Of a DNA stretch of 15,785 nucleotides, positions 1 to 7,447 are shown piece after piece (within the stretch, counting starts at the first letter, position 1; every line of letters starts with the position of its first letter). The notes beneath the pieces were generated by a model. It ran no database searches and had not been told where the DNA came from. It saw only the letters and a list, made by a program, of their open reading frames with translations. The DNA is taken from positions 1 through 15,785 of the forward strand of contig CAZSEZ010000080.1 in NCBI GenBank assembly GCA_964606015.1. Direction: 5' to 3'. This DNA is from Hyella sp964606015 (GTDB lineage: Bacteria; Cyanobacteriota; Cyanobacteriia; Cyanobacteriales; Xenococcaceae). Both the position numbers and the translations under genes were made by a program.

Positions 1-48
1 TTCTCTATTCTAGCTTCTCATTTTTAGTCCTAACACCTCATCGTATTG

Positions 49-312
49 CTATACTATGATGTCTCTAAATCTTTGTTGGAGATAAATTTCCTTACTTCTT
101 TCACGATCTAGATCAAAATTTAAAACTCTTTGCCAATGTTGTTTGGCATTAATAATTAGCTCATAAGTTTGATACTCAATCAAAAGTGATAGAAAGTCGC
201 CAGTAATATTCTTGAGGAATGCTAGGGTGACTTCTCTCTGCTCATTGGTTATGGAATTAGTAACTAAGACTCGATTCTCTGAAATCAGTTCTAGCTTTAA
301 CGATAAGGACAT
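49..312 (-). CDS. hypothetical protein, 87 aa
   Basis: I do not recognise this small protein. It starts at an ATG and is soluble-looking: no signal peptide or membrane segment is apparent. The N-terminal half looks beta-rich (LKLELISENRVLVTN), and the middle has a helical stretch around LAFLKNITGDFLSLLIEYQ. The C-terminus is basic and ends in IIV. It lies downstream of tatC on the same strand, 127 nt away, and that gap contains a perfect 24-bp tandem duplication directly upstream of the start. No convincing Shine-Dalgarno is present. It could be a cyanobacterial family of unknown function. The reading frame is intact, but its reality as a gene is only moderately supported because it is short. 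Confidence 0.5.
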   Translation of the reverse strand: MSLSLKLELISENRVLVTNSITNEQREVTLAFLKNITGDFLSLLIEYQTYELIINAKQHWQRVLNFDLDRERSKEIYLQQRFRDIIV

Positions 313-316
313 ACGA

Positions 317-364
317 TTTATTCAAGATGAACTATTAGTTTTTATTCAAGATGAACTATTAGTT
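317..364. repeat. 24-bp perfect tandem duplication
   Basis: Positions 317-340 and 341-364 are identical 24-bp units, each beginning TTTATTCAAG and ending AACTATTAGTT. The last 11 bases of each unit form a dyad (AACTA-T-TAGTT). The pair lies 4 nt upstream of the start codon of the minus-strand gene ending at 49. It could be a duplicated operator or a recent slippage event. Only the repeat itself is seen directly. Confidence 0.9.
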
Positions 365-439
365 TAAATCGTATTTTTTTGGTCATATATTTGCAGCTAT
401 CTACATCACACGCCAAATCAAATTGTTACTTTTTTGAAA

Positions 440-1207
440 TTATTTACCAATCAATTTCACCATCCCAACACCACCAAAATACAAACCTAAAACGGCGCCA
501 GCTAGTAGAGACTGGGTCAAAGGATCGGTTGATGGAGTAAGAATTGCCCCCATGACCACGGCACCGAGCATGACATATCGCCAACCCTTGGTCATCATTT
601 CTGAAGAAACAATCCCCAAAAAACCCAAAATCAATTGAATAATCGGGATTTGGAAAGCTAACCCTGTACTAAACATCAATAACAAAACAAACTCAAAATA
701 GCGGTCAATCGACCAGGATTGTTCGACTACATCACCGCCGTAGCTAATAAAAAAGTTCAGAGCAGCAGGAACCAATGCTATGTAAGCAAAAGCTAGACCA
801 GCAAAAAACAATACGCTCGAACCCAAAACTACAGGTCCTAGCAAACGGCGCTCTTTACGGGTTAAACCAGGTAGAACAAACTGAATAATTTGATAAAGGA
901 TAAAAGGACTGGCAACCAAAATTCCACTATAACCAGCTACTTTGATTGAAACAAAGAAAAATTCTCCTGGAGCTAGCTGTAAGAATTTAACCCCTTGAGC
1001 TGGTACTTCCAAAATTCGTACTAATGGCTTAACCACTGCAAAACAGCCAATTACTCCAATAACTACTGCAATCAGAGCGTAGAAAATTCGCATTCTCAAC
1101 TCTTCTAAATGATCGAAGAGAGACATTTCTACTTCGCTTGGTAACTCATTTAGATAAGCTTCTTTATCTTGGGCGGAAGTAGTGGTTTCTGGAGGCGTGA
1201 CGGTCAT
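440..1207 (-). CDS. tatC: Twin-arginine translocase subunit TatC
   Basis: TatC is the integral-membrane receptor of the Tat system. It binds twin-arginine signal peptides and, with TatA/TatB-like partners, exports folded proteins across the plasma or thylakoid membrane. The 255-aa product has a hydrophilic N-terminus (about residues 1-37). The family motif follows, HLEELRMRI at residues 33-41, with its acidic and arginine residues before the first membrane span. Further hydrophobic spans fit the six-helix topology. The motif FILYQIIQFVLPGLTRKERR is typical of TatC in cyanobacteria and plastids. Length matches the family. The ATG start at 1207 lacks a clear Shine-Dalgarno. It follows surE by 60 nt on the same strand and may be read through from it. 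No tatA/B is in the window. Confidence 0.97.
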   Translation of the reverse strand: MTVTPPETTTSAQDKEAYLNELPSEVEMSLFDHLEELRMRIFYALIAVVIGVIGCFAVVKPLVRILEVPAQGVKFLQLAPGEFFFVSIKVAGYSGILVASPFILYQIIQFVLPGLTRKERRLLGPVVLGSSVLFFAGLAFAYIALVPAALNFFISYGGDVVEQSWSIDRYFEFVLLLMFSTGLAFQIPIIQLILGFLGIVSSEMMTKGWRYVMLGAVVMGAILTPSTDPLTQSLLAGAVLGLYFGGVGMVKLIGK

Positions 1208-1267
1208 AAATTTTGAGTGATTAAAAGCAGTTGCTATTTAGTACTTATCTTAACTTGAAGACTGGCT

Positions 1268-1948
1268 TTAGAGACTTATCTGAGTTACAGCAATATTGCC
1301 TCCAAAGCAAACATCGACATCTGTTCCTGGCGTGCGATCGCGCTTGGCATATTCTCCTTGATAATAATAAGTATTTTCTTCGACGCGAAAATCTGCTGGC
1401 AAAGGGTCAATACTGGGTTGGCAAAAGATGATTTTAGGGTCTTTGGCTGTTGGTTCGAGATGGGGTAGATTGACATTCCAAAAACTACCTGGAGCTAAAG
1501 AGTGAGTAAATAACTCGCTGATAACCTTACTAGCCCAATGAGTGGCCCAGTCCCAATCAATAACTAGGGGGCGTTTAATCCAATGGGAGATGGCAATACC
1601 AGGGATGCCATGAATAGCTGCTTCTCTAACTGCTGCTACTGTCCCAGAGATGTAAACATCGGTACCGAGGTTGCCTCCTGCATTAATTCCTGAGAGGACT
1701 AATTTGGTTTCAGGAACTAAGCGTTTGATTCCTAAACGAGTACAGTCGGCAGGGGTCCCGTCAATACAATAGGCTTCTGGCGATCGCTTTATAACTTCAA
1801 TTCCTCGATGGGTTGTGACTTGGTGTCCGCAGCCTGAATGTTGAACTTTGGGGGCAACTATTACCGTGTTTTTCTGGGAGACTGCTTTTTTTAATGCTGC
1901 GATTCCTGGAGCATCGATGCCGTCGTCATTGGTCAGGATGATTGTCAT
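1268..1948 (-). CDS. surE: 5'/3'-nucleotidase SurE
   Basis: SurE is a metal-dependent phosphatase that dephosphorylates nucleoside 5'- and 3'-monophosphates and is linked to stationary-phase survival. The N-terminal signature MTIILTNDDGIDAPG carries the metal-binding aspartates D8 and D9. A second metal-site region is QHSGCGHQVT (residues 36-45), and the SGINAGGNLG loop (residues 86-95) carries N89. The stretch YISGTVAAVREAAIHG is also family-typical. At 226 aa it is slightly shorter than many SurE proteins but looks complete. The start codon directly follows the stop codon of the ABC ATPase gene, and GGGAG inside that gene sits 5-6 nt before the ATG, so translational coupling is likely. No functional link between the two products is evident. 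Confidence 0.96.
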   Translation of the reverse strand: MTIILTNDDGIDAPGIAALKKAVSQKNTVIVAPKVQHSGCGHQVTTHRGIEVIKRSPEAYCIDGTPADCTRLGIKRLVPETKLVLSGINAGGNLGTDVYISGTVAAVREAAIHGIPGIAISHWIKRPLVIDWDWATHWASKVISELFTHSLAPGSFWNVNLPHLEPTAKDPKIIFCQPSIDPLPADFRVEENTYYYQGEYAKRDRTPGTDVDVCFGGNIAVTQISL

Positions 1949-2713
1949 TTATTCTCCCAGATATGCTTGTAAAACTGCCTCGTTACTTTGGATTTCTGCG
2001 GGTGTCCCTGCTGCTAGATTGGTTCCCTCTGCTAAGACCCAAACGCGATCGCACAACGACATAATTACGTCCATGTTATGTTCGATGATCAAAAAAGAAA
2101 TTCCCGATTTATTCCAAGTGATGATGTGTTCGCAAATTTGCTGGATCAGAGTGGGATTGACTCCTGCTGCTGGTTCGTCGAGCAAGATTAGTTGGGGGTC
2201 GGTCATCAGAGTTCGCGCCATCTCTAGGAGCTTACGTTGTCCTCCAGAAAGGGCTCCTGCATAATCGTGAGCTTTGGCTGCTAATCCCACAGATTCGAGA
2301 ATTTGCATCGCTTTTTCTTTGTTGGCTTTTTCTTCTTTGCGTAGTTGGGGTTGTTGGAGCCAGACTCGCCAAAAGTTTTCTCCTGTTTGCTTGGGTTTAG
2401 CTAATAGCATGTTTTCGAGTACAGAAAGACGAGATAAGACTCTAGCTACCTGAAAAGTTCGGATAAAACCTAATTGAGCAATTTGATGAGGTTGAAGCTT
2501 GCTAATAGTCTGTCCTGCAAAGACGACATCTCCGCGATCAGGTCTAATAAAGTTGGAAAGTAAATTAAATAAGGTAGTTTTACCCGCGCCATTAGGGCCA
2601 ATCAAACCAGTAATACTGCCTCGTTCGACATAAATGCTGGCATCTCGAACAGCTTTAATTCCACCGAAGCTCTTGCTAAGATTCTGGGCAGATAATAGTT
2701 TGTCTTGGCTCAT
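1949..2713 (-). CDS. LivG/NatA-type ABC transporter ATP-binding protein
   Basis: This is a cytoplasmic ATPase of the branched-chain/neutral amino-acid ABC importer class (LivG; cyanobacterial relatives include NatA and the urea-uptake UrtD). Visible motifs are Walker A GPNGAGKTT (residues 39-47), signature LSGGQ (155-159), Walker B LILLDEP (175-181), and the H-loop histidine in EHNMD (H212). PAAGVNP just after Walker B is characteristic of LivG-like ATPases and argues against LptB. Length (254 aa) is normal. The permease, binding protein and LivF-like partner genes are not adjacent, which is common for the dispersed Nat system in cyanobacteria. The substrate is therefore inferred only at class level. 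The gene is 43 nt downstream of the glycosyltransferase and abuts surE. No clear Shine-Dalgarno was seen. Confidence 0.9.
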   Translation of the reverse strand: MSQDKLLSAQNLSKSFGGIKAVRDASIYVERGSITGLIGPNGAGKTTLFNLLSNFIRPDRGDVVFAGQTISKLQPHQIAQLGFIRTFQVARVLSRLSVLENMLLAKPKQTGENFWRVWLQQPQLRKEEKANKEKAMQILESVGLAAKAHDYAGALSGGQRKLLEMARTLMTDPQLILLDEPAAGVNPTLIQQICEHIITWNKSGISFLIIEHNMDVIMSLCDRVWVLAEGTNLAAGTPAEIQSNEAVLQAYLGE

Positions 2714-2756
2714 TATTTTTGTGGATTGCTAATTTTTGATGGTTAATTGCGAGTAA

Positions 2757-4331
2757 TTAATTTACTAGTTTGTAGAGATGTCCCTGGGGAAATACTGGTT
2801 TTATTTGTAGCCCACTATCTATTTGTCGTTGCAGAAATTCTGGGTAAGGGCGAAATAGGAATACACTGTAGTCAAGGGGAAGATCGGGTAATACATCTTG
2901 CTTGTCTAGCAATAAAAATTTAGCATCGTCTTTTATTTGGTAGCTCAAAGAAGTGGAACGGCTAATTCTTTTGGCATTACTAATTATTAGGGGTTGGGGT
3001 GCTTGGTTAATAATTTCTGCTACTTGGGCATTGTAATAACTGCTGTATTTGTTCCACCAGGTGGGAGCTTGCACCATTTTCCAAGAGCAAAGCAAGCTGA
3101 TAGTAAGCAAAAACAGCAAAATAAATCGCCATAGCTGCTTCATAATATTACGGCTAGCTGCAATATTGGCAGCTAAACAATAACCGACAATAACCTGGAT
3201 GGTCAGAGGAACAGCAATAATGTACCTGGCAACAGTCGAACGTTGTCCTCCCCAAATTAAGTCTGGTAAAGCTAGACCGAGTGCCGTGGCACCTATGATA
3301 GTCAGCAAGAAAAAACTTTGAGAAAAGTCTTCGTAGCGCAGTAGAAAATAAGCACTATAGAGTAGTAACAACAAAAGTGGGATTATCCCTGCTACTATTG
3401 CTCCCCAAGGTAAAGCAAAGTCCATTACTCTTTCTACATCAAATAAACGCTCGGGAAATAGAGTCTGCCAGTCAAAAAATGTCGTACTAATGTTTAGAAA
3501 CCAACGTTGTAACCAAAAACTTAAGGGTAAATCGCGCTCGATCCATTGTCCAACACCGTCTTCATTGAAAATAAACACCAACACCCAAGGCATAAATAAA
3601 GCAATGCCTAGCCCCGTTGCCCAGCTATATTTTTTGAGTAGAGTGTTCCAACTAAAACTGCTAATAACTAAGCTATAAAACCCATGAGCTATCAGCACTA
3701 ACAAGAATAATGGATGAGTGTAGAAACCTAGTGCGATCACGATACCATACCACCACCAAGCAAAGTCTTTGTCTCGGCTCATGCGCCAAAATACTGCTGA
3801 AGCCAGAGCAACAGTCATAGCCAGTAGACTATATTCTCTGGCTTCTTGAGAATATAGTATTTGTAAAGGAGAACTCGCAACCAGAGCTGTAACAGTCAAG
3901 GAAATAAAACTACTACTAAAAAGCTCTTGTGCTAACCAATAGACCGCAGGTAAAACCAACAGCCCTAAAACCGCAGCTACGCCTCTAGTAACGGTGGGTG
4001 AACTGCCAAATAATTCCATGCCTACTCTGGCTAAGGCGTAATAAAGAGGAGAATGCTCTGAGGAGCTAATTGCTTTGGTGGCTGCCCACAGGCCTCTGTC
4101 TGGAGTTAATTGCTGAAACTTTTGTAACTCTGCAATGGGAACAATCTCACCACGAGGAGCAAACTTAACAAACTCAGCTCTACTATATCCTGCTGCCCTT
4201 AGTGAAGTGTGTACTTCATCGATCCAATAAACCTTGCTTTCGAGATTGCTAAAGCGCAAGCCAATTCCTAGCAAAATAGTCGCAATTAAGCAGACAACAG
4301 TAAAGCGATTGGCAATGTTTTGCAGCTTCAT
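2757..4331 (-). CDS. family-39-type membrane glycosyltransferase
   Basis: This 524-aa polytopic membrane protein resembles ArnT/PMT-like (GT39/GT-C) transferases, which move a sugar from a polyprenyl-phosphate donor to a lipid, protein or glycan on the outer face of the membrane. The first span is at about residues 11-26. It is followed by the loop motif YWIDEVHTS with the acidic pair D38-E39, the usual catalytic position in GT-C enzymes. EHSPLYYALAR (91-101) and YSQEAREYSLLA (about 160-170) are family motifs. Around ten hydrophobic segments follow, then a soluble C-terminal part (after about residue 420). Acceptor and sugar cannot be deduced. The gene lies 58 nt downstream of the M23 peptidase on the same strand, so a cell-envelope role is plausible. 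Confidence 0.85.
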   Translation of the reverse strand: MKLQNIANRFTVVCLIATILLGIGLRFSNLESKVYWIDEVHTSLRAAGYSRAEFVKFAPRGEIVPIAELQKFQQLTPDRGLWAATKAISSSEHSPLYYALARVGMELFGSSPTVTRGVAAVLGLLVLPAVYWLAQELFSSSFISLTVTALVASSPLQILYSQEAREYSLLAMTVALASAVFWRMSRDKDFAWWWYGIVIALGFYTHPLFLLVLIAHGFYSLVISSFSWNTLLKKYSWATGLGIALFMPWVLVFIFNEDGVGQWIERDLPLSFWLQRWFLNISTTFFDWQTLFPERLFDVERVMDFALPWGAIVAGIIPLLLLLLYSAYFLLRYEDFSQSFFLLTIIGATALGLALPDLIWGGQRSTVARYIIAVPLTIQVIVGYCLAANIAASRNIMKQLWRFILLFLLTISLLCSWKMVQAPTWWNKYSSYYNAQVAEIINQAPQPLIISNAKRISRSTSLSYQIKDDAKFLLLDKQDVLPDLPLDYSVFLFRPYPEFLQRQIDSGLQIKPVFPQGHLYKLVN

Positions 4332-4389
4332 TTAGTTATGTACATGTATCCTGCGACTAGTAACCCGCACTTTATAGCATTTATTTTCT

Positions 4390-5247
4390 CTAGTTATTTC
4401 TTACGTAGAGGGCGGGGTCCTTGTAATGACCTTTGATTTCGACTCGAAAGTCTAGATGGGCTCCTGTCGACCAACCTGAACTACCAACCTTAGCAATTGT
4501 TTGATTTTGCCAGACTCTGTTTCCCTCTTTGACATTGATCGAGCCATTGAGTAAGTGAGCGTAGGTGGTAACAACCCCATTCCCGTGGTCTACTTGCACC
4601 CAATTTCCATATTGGCTACCACACCAACGTTGACGAAAATCTAAACATCCAGAGACTACTTTCGTGACTATTCCATCTTCTGCTGCTACTACAGTTGATC
4701 CTAAAGGGGCACCATAATCAATTCCATTGTGCATTTGCCAGCGCCGGCTAAAAGGACGAACCCTCCATCCGAATACACTTGCTACTCTTTCTGTTGCAGG
4801 TGCAGGATGAGCAAACTTTAAGTTACTGGAATTGGCTGTTTTGGGGAAAAGTTGATCGCGACTGAATTGTGGTAGTTGCTGATTGCTGATACTTGTCGGT
4901 TGTTGCTCAATTTTGACCGGCCTTTCTTCTTGTGGCGTTGATTGGCTAGTCTGTGGCTGAGGTGAATAACTTAATAAGGTTTCTAATTCTGGTTGAGGAA
5001 AAATTGCTGTTAGAAGTTCTTGCGGATTTGACTGAGAAACAGCTTTGGCGATCGCATTAAAACGCTTCTCTACTGATCCTGGCAAGCTTGGGGATAACTC
5101 TTCAGAATTATCGAGAGTGTCAACTTGAGAGTTTTGAATGTAAGAAGCTGTTTGTCCGTTGGCGGCGAAAGAACTAGAAGAGATTACTTTTGCCCAAACT
5201 GGTAGTAACAAAACTCCAAGCGCACCGAGAAATACACCCCTAACCAT
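4390..5247 (-). CDS. secreted M23-family (LytM-like) peptidase, variant zinc motif
   Basis: This is an exported protein with a C-terminal peptidase M23 domain, the class that cleaves peptidoglycan cross-bridges or, when inactive, activates amidases. An N-terminal hydrophobic stretch (residues 3-28) serves as signal peptide or anchor. A low-complexity Gln/Pro/Ser linker runs to about residue 150. The M23 domain (about 155-283) has HNGID (H173, D177) and YAHL (H231). The last motif reads AHLDFRVE, so the usual HxH is H264-x-D266: the second histidine, normally a zinc ligand, is aspartate. Asp can bind zinc, so activity is uncertain rather than excluded. Two cysteines (C201, C209) could form a disulfide. 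GAGG-like Shine-Dalgarno (GAGG, 7 nt before the ATG) supports the start. Confidence 0.9.
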   Translation of the reverse strand: MVRGVFLGALGVLLLPVWAKVISSSSFAANGQTASYIQNSQVDTLDNSEELSPSLPGSVEKRFNAIAKAVSQSNPQELLTAIFPQPELETLLSYSPQPQTSQSTPQEERPVKIEQQPTSISNQQLPQFSRDQLFPKTANSSNLKFAHPAPATERVASVFGWRVRPFSRRWQMHNGIDYGAPLGSTVVAAEDGIVTKVVSGCLDFRQRWCGSQYGNWVQVDHGNGVVTTYAHLLNGSINVKEGNRVWQNQTIAKVGSSGWSTGAHLDFRVEIKGHYKDPALYVRNN

Positions 5248-5393
5248 TAATCCGCCTCTGTGTATCCACCTAAAATATATGAAAGATTGCTTAAACTTTA
5301 CATATATTCACACAGATCTGCATAAAAATGAAGTTTAGATAATTAATTCTGAGCCAAAAATAAATTTCTATCGTATTTCTATATATTACAAGA

Positions 5394-5416
5394 CTAGTTG
5401 CAGAGGTTCAAACTAG
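5394..5416 (+). promoter_or_regulatory. small hairpin with Shine-Dalgarno in its loop
   Basis: CTAGTT (5394-5399) and AACTAG (5411-5416) form a 6-bp inverted repeat around an 11-nt loop that contains AGAGG. This is the only plausible ribosome-binding sequence for the ATG at 5420. The stem is short and AU-rich, so its effect, if any, would be modest. Confidence 0.4.
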
Positions 5417-5419
5417 CTA

Positions 5420-5626
5420 ATGGATAAAGACCGTAAATTTATTTTCTTAGTATTGGGAATTCCTCTAGCGGGACTGGTCTACTGTGGTCTAGGAATTGCT
5501 GCGATGAGTGCGTTCGCGACAGTTCGTGAACATCCGCTAACCTCTGGGGGAATCTTTATTCTGCTGCCTTTTATTACTGCTGCTTCGGTTTGGATTTCTG
5601 CTTCAGCTAAAGCCTATAGAAATTGA
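5420..5626 (+). CDS. small two-span membrane protein, 68 aa
   Basis: I do not recognise this protein by name. It has a short charged N-terminus (MDKDRK), a first hydrophobic segment at about residues 8-33 rich in Gly/Ala/Leu, and a short loop with REHPLTSGG. A second hydrophobic segment follows at about 42-62, then a short basic tail. This pattern predicts two membrane spans. An AGAGG ribosome-binding site precedes the ATG and supports expression. The gene is divergent from the M23 peptidase gene (172-nt gap). It ends directly against the last base of the methyltransferase stop codon on the opposite strand. Confidence 0.65.
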   Translation: MDKDRKFIFLVLGIPLAGLVYCGLGIAAMSAFATVREHPLTSGGIFILLPFITAASVWISASAKAYRN

Positions 5627-6379
5627 CTATGCTTTTTTAATAGCTTTGAACCTAATCCTTACATAGTCGGCAACCCAACCATTTGTTTCGGAATACAGGA
5701 CTGGCTTCAGCTTGCTGGTCACTAGTTCGCGGAAAAGTTGTTTCTGAGTTGAATCAAGATTGCGTGTGATACCTTCTGCAAAAATAGCTAACCAAGAATC
5801 CACCCCACTTTTTAGAGGCGTTGGACGAGGAATTAATTCCACATACATCACTGTAAAACCAGCCTCATCTAAAACTTTGCTGAACTGACTAATAGAGGGA
5901 AAGTACCATGGGTTATGAAACTCTCCCCATTGAGGGTGCTCGGAAAACACATCAGAAATTGCACTTGTTAGAGTTTGAATGTTTCCCTGTCCGCCAAACT
6001 CCCCTACAAATCTGCCACCAGGTTTGAGTGCGCGATAGACATTACTGGTCGCAAGCTCGATATCACTAACCCAGTGCAAGACCGCATTACTAAAAATAGC
6101 ATCAAATTCTTGGTTATGATTCACTGCTTCTGCTGCTAGTACTTTTGCCTGTAGACCCTTTTGTTCAGCTAGAGTAATCATTTCAGGACTACTATCAACT
6201 CCCACAATCTGACAACCCAAGTCAGCTATTTGCTTGGTTAATGTGCCATCACCGCAGCCAAGATCGAGAATTTTTTCTGCTACTTGAGGGTTTAGTAGCT
6301 CTACGACAGGACTACCTAACTGAGCCACATATGCAGCCTCGGTTTGATATTTTTCGGCATTCCAGTTTTGTTTGTTCAT
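5627..6379 (-). CDS. class I SAM-dependent methyltransferase
   Basis: This is a cytoplasmic Rossmann-fold methyltransferase of the UbiE/trans-aconitate-methyltransferase type. Motif I ILDLGCGDGT (residues 37-46) binds S-adenosylmethionine. The acidic post-I residue is in VGVDSSPEM (59-67), and the post-II motif is FDAIFSNAVLHWV (92-104), whose NAVLHW form is typical of trans-aconitate methyltransferase-like proteins. A GRFVGEFGG strand follows. Length (250 aa) is complete for the family. The substrate is unknown. It is not Hen1: there is no Hen1-type metal-binding motif, so a link to the RNA-repair genes downstream is not supported. An AAGG Shine-Dalgarno lies just before the ATG. The stop codon abuts that of the convergent small membrane gene. 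Confidence 0.9.
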   Translation of the reverse strand: MNKQNWNAEKYQTEAAYVAQLGSPVVELLNPQVAEKILDLGCGDGTLTKQIADLGCQIVGVDSSPEMITLAEQKGLQAKVLAAEAVNHNQEFDAIFSNAVLHWVSDIELATSNVYRALKPGGRFVGEFGGQGNIQTLTSAISDVFSEHPQWGEFHNPWYFPSISQFSKVLDEAGFTVMYVELIPRPTPLKSGVDSWLAIFAEGITRNLDSTQKQLFRELVTSKLKPVLYSETNGWVADYVRIRFKAIKKA

Positions 6380-6417
6380 AGAACCTTTTTATCCAGATGT
6401 AGATTTTATTAAGGAGA

Positions 6418-6445
6418 TTGTATTCATAAGAGCTGCTTTTATAAT
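6418..6445 (+). promoter_or_regulatory. sigma70-type promoter of the CAP-protein gene
   Basis: TTGTAT (6418-6423), a 16-bp spacer and a perfect TATAAT (6440-6445) lie 27 nt before the ATG at 6473. This would give a leader of roughly 20 nt carrying the GGAAGG ribosome-binding site. It is one of the best promoter-like sequences in the window. Confidence 0.7.
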
Positions 6446-6472
6446 ACAAAGTATTACTTGGAAGGTACACTT

Positions 6473-7018
6473 ATGTTAAGGCAATTGATTACGACAATAG
6501 TTGTAGGTACTTCGTTGTTGAGTATAGACTCTACTAGCGCGATTGAGATAGTTGATCGTGATCGCCTTAATCCTCCCTCAACTTTTGAGTTGCAACAGAA
6601 AAGTAATCAAAAAGCAAACTACGAAGATTATCGTCAAGAACTTCTCGAATCAATCAACAATGTCAGAAGAGAAAGGGGTCTTGCCTCACTCGAATTTTCA
6701 GATGATCTAGCCTTAGCAGCTCAAAAACACGTTCAAGATTTGACTGCTAACAATTTTTTTAGCCACACTGGTTCGGATGGTTCGACCGTGGCGGATCGTG
6801 TCTTGGCTATTGGCTATGACTACAGTTCGGTCGGCGAGAATGTTGCTGCGGGTAAGAGAACTCCCGAAAAAGTATTTAGGCAGTGGATGAATAGTCCTGG
6901 ACACAAAGATAATATGTTGGGTTCAGACTTTACTGAAGCAGGTATTGGCTACGTTCTCGATGCTTCTGATACTACTTACAACCACTATTGGGTTTTGGTT
7001 TTAGGAAAGGAATTTTGA
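6473..7018 (+). CDS. secreted CAP-domain (SCP/PR-1-like) protein
   Basis: This protein has an N-terminal signal peptide (MLRQLITTIVVGTSLLS, probable cleavage after STSA) and one CAP domain. The domain carries NNVRRERGLASLEF, then the conserved SHTGSDGSTVADRV with its histidine, then GENVAAG and a second histidine in WMNSPGHKDNML. It ends with the HYWVLVLGKEF strand. Bacterial CAP proteins are exported, and their roles (lipid or peptide binding, protease-like) are largely unassigned. I chose the ATG at 6473 over an in-frame TTG at 6458 because GGAAGG (6460-6465) sits 7 nt before the ATG and would overlap the TTG. The gene has its own promoter, and a hypothetical gene follows on the same strand 38 nt later. 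Confidence 0.92.
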   Translation: MLRQLITTIVVGTSLLSIDSTSAIEIVDRDRLNPPSTFELQQKSNQKANYEDYRQELLESINNVRRERGLASLEFSDDLALAAQKHVQDLTANNFFSHTGSDGSTVADRVLAIGYDYSSVGENVAAGKRTPEKVFRQWMNSPGHKDNMLGSDFTEAGIGYVLDASDTTYNHYWVLVLGKEF

Positions 7019-7056
7019 GTTGGTCAACTTAACAAATTTGTTTTTTTCCGTGAGCT

Positions 7057-7386
7057 ATGGATGAGATTTTTGAAGAAATTAATCGTTTATGCTCCTGGGA
7101 TTGTTTCATCACATCGTATGACGGCTGGAAATTAGTTATTTCGACTGGTAGGTCTTATTATTCTGCCAGACCATTTTTAGAGTTTTTGGATGTTAACTAT
7201 TTGTCATGTCCAACCGAATTTAGTCATCCAAAGTTTAGACTTGCCAGTTCAACTGAGCGAACAGCAATAGGAGATTTAGTTTATCTGGAAGAAACTGATT
7301 TAGTGATTGCAGTTGAGGCTGAAACAATGGCTAATTTATCTATGCATATTTTTTTCTTCGTCACAGAGTCTATCTCAATTCTTTAG
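7057..7386 (+). CDS. hypothetical protein, 109 aa
   Basis: I do not recognise this protein. It reads MDEIFEEINRLCSWDCFITS at the start and shows alternating hydrophobic residues suggesting a beta-rich soluble fold (WKLVISTGRSYY, GDLVYLEETDLVIAVEAE). The C-terminus is aromatic-rich. Neither a signal peptide nor a clear catalytic motif is visible. It starts at an ATG 38 nt after the CAP gene without an obvious Shine-Dalgarno, so it may be co-transcribed with it. It could belong to a cyanobacteria-restricted family. Confidence 0.6.
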   Translation: MDEIFEEINRLCSWDCFITSYDGWKLVISTGRSYYSARPFLEFLDVNYLSCPTEFSHPKFRLASSTERTAIGDLVYLEETDLVIAVEAETMANLSMHIFFFVTESISIL

Positions 7387-7447
7387 TTAGTCTAAACTTC
7401 AAGTTTTGAGATAAGTTTCACTCCTAAATTTGACAAGTTTTCCGTCA

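Noticed and set aside
1231..1476. Reading frames of 60-140 codons overlapping surE, the ABC ATPase and other genes on the opposite strand
   Set aside because: They lie within strongly supported genes and resemble no protein family; they are shadow frames.
5400..5416. GGTTCAAAC as a tRNA T-loop
   Set aside because: No matching acceptor, D or anticodon stems surround it; no tRNA gene was found in the window.
5627..6379. Methyltransferase as a Hen1-type partner of the RNA-repair genes
   Set aside because: Its motifs match UbiE/trans-aconitate-type small-molecule methyltransferases, it lacks a Hen1 metal site, and it lies 5 kb away.
6458..6472. In-frame TTG start for the CAP protein, adding five residues
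   Set aside because: GGAAGG overlaps the TTG and is ideally spaced for the ATG at 6473, which also gives a better signal peptide.
7394..7406. Palindrome AAACTT-C-AAGTTT between convergent genes as a terminator or operator
   Set aside because: A one-base centre cannot form a good hairpin, the stem is AT-rich, and the location between gene ends makes an operator unlikely.
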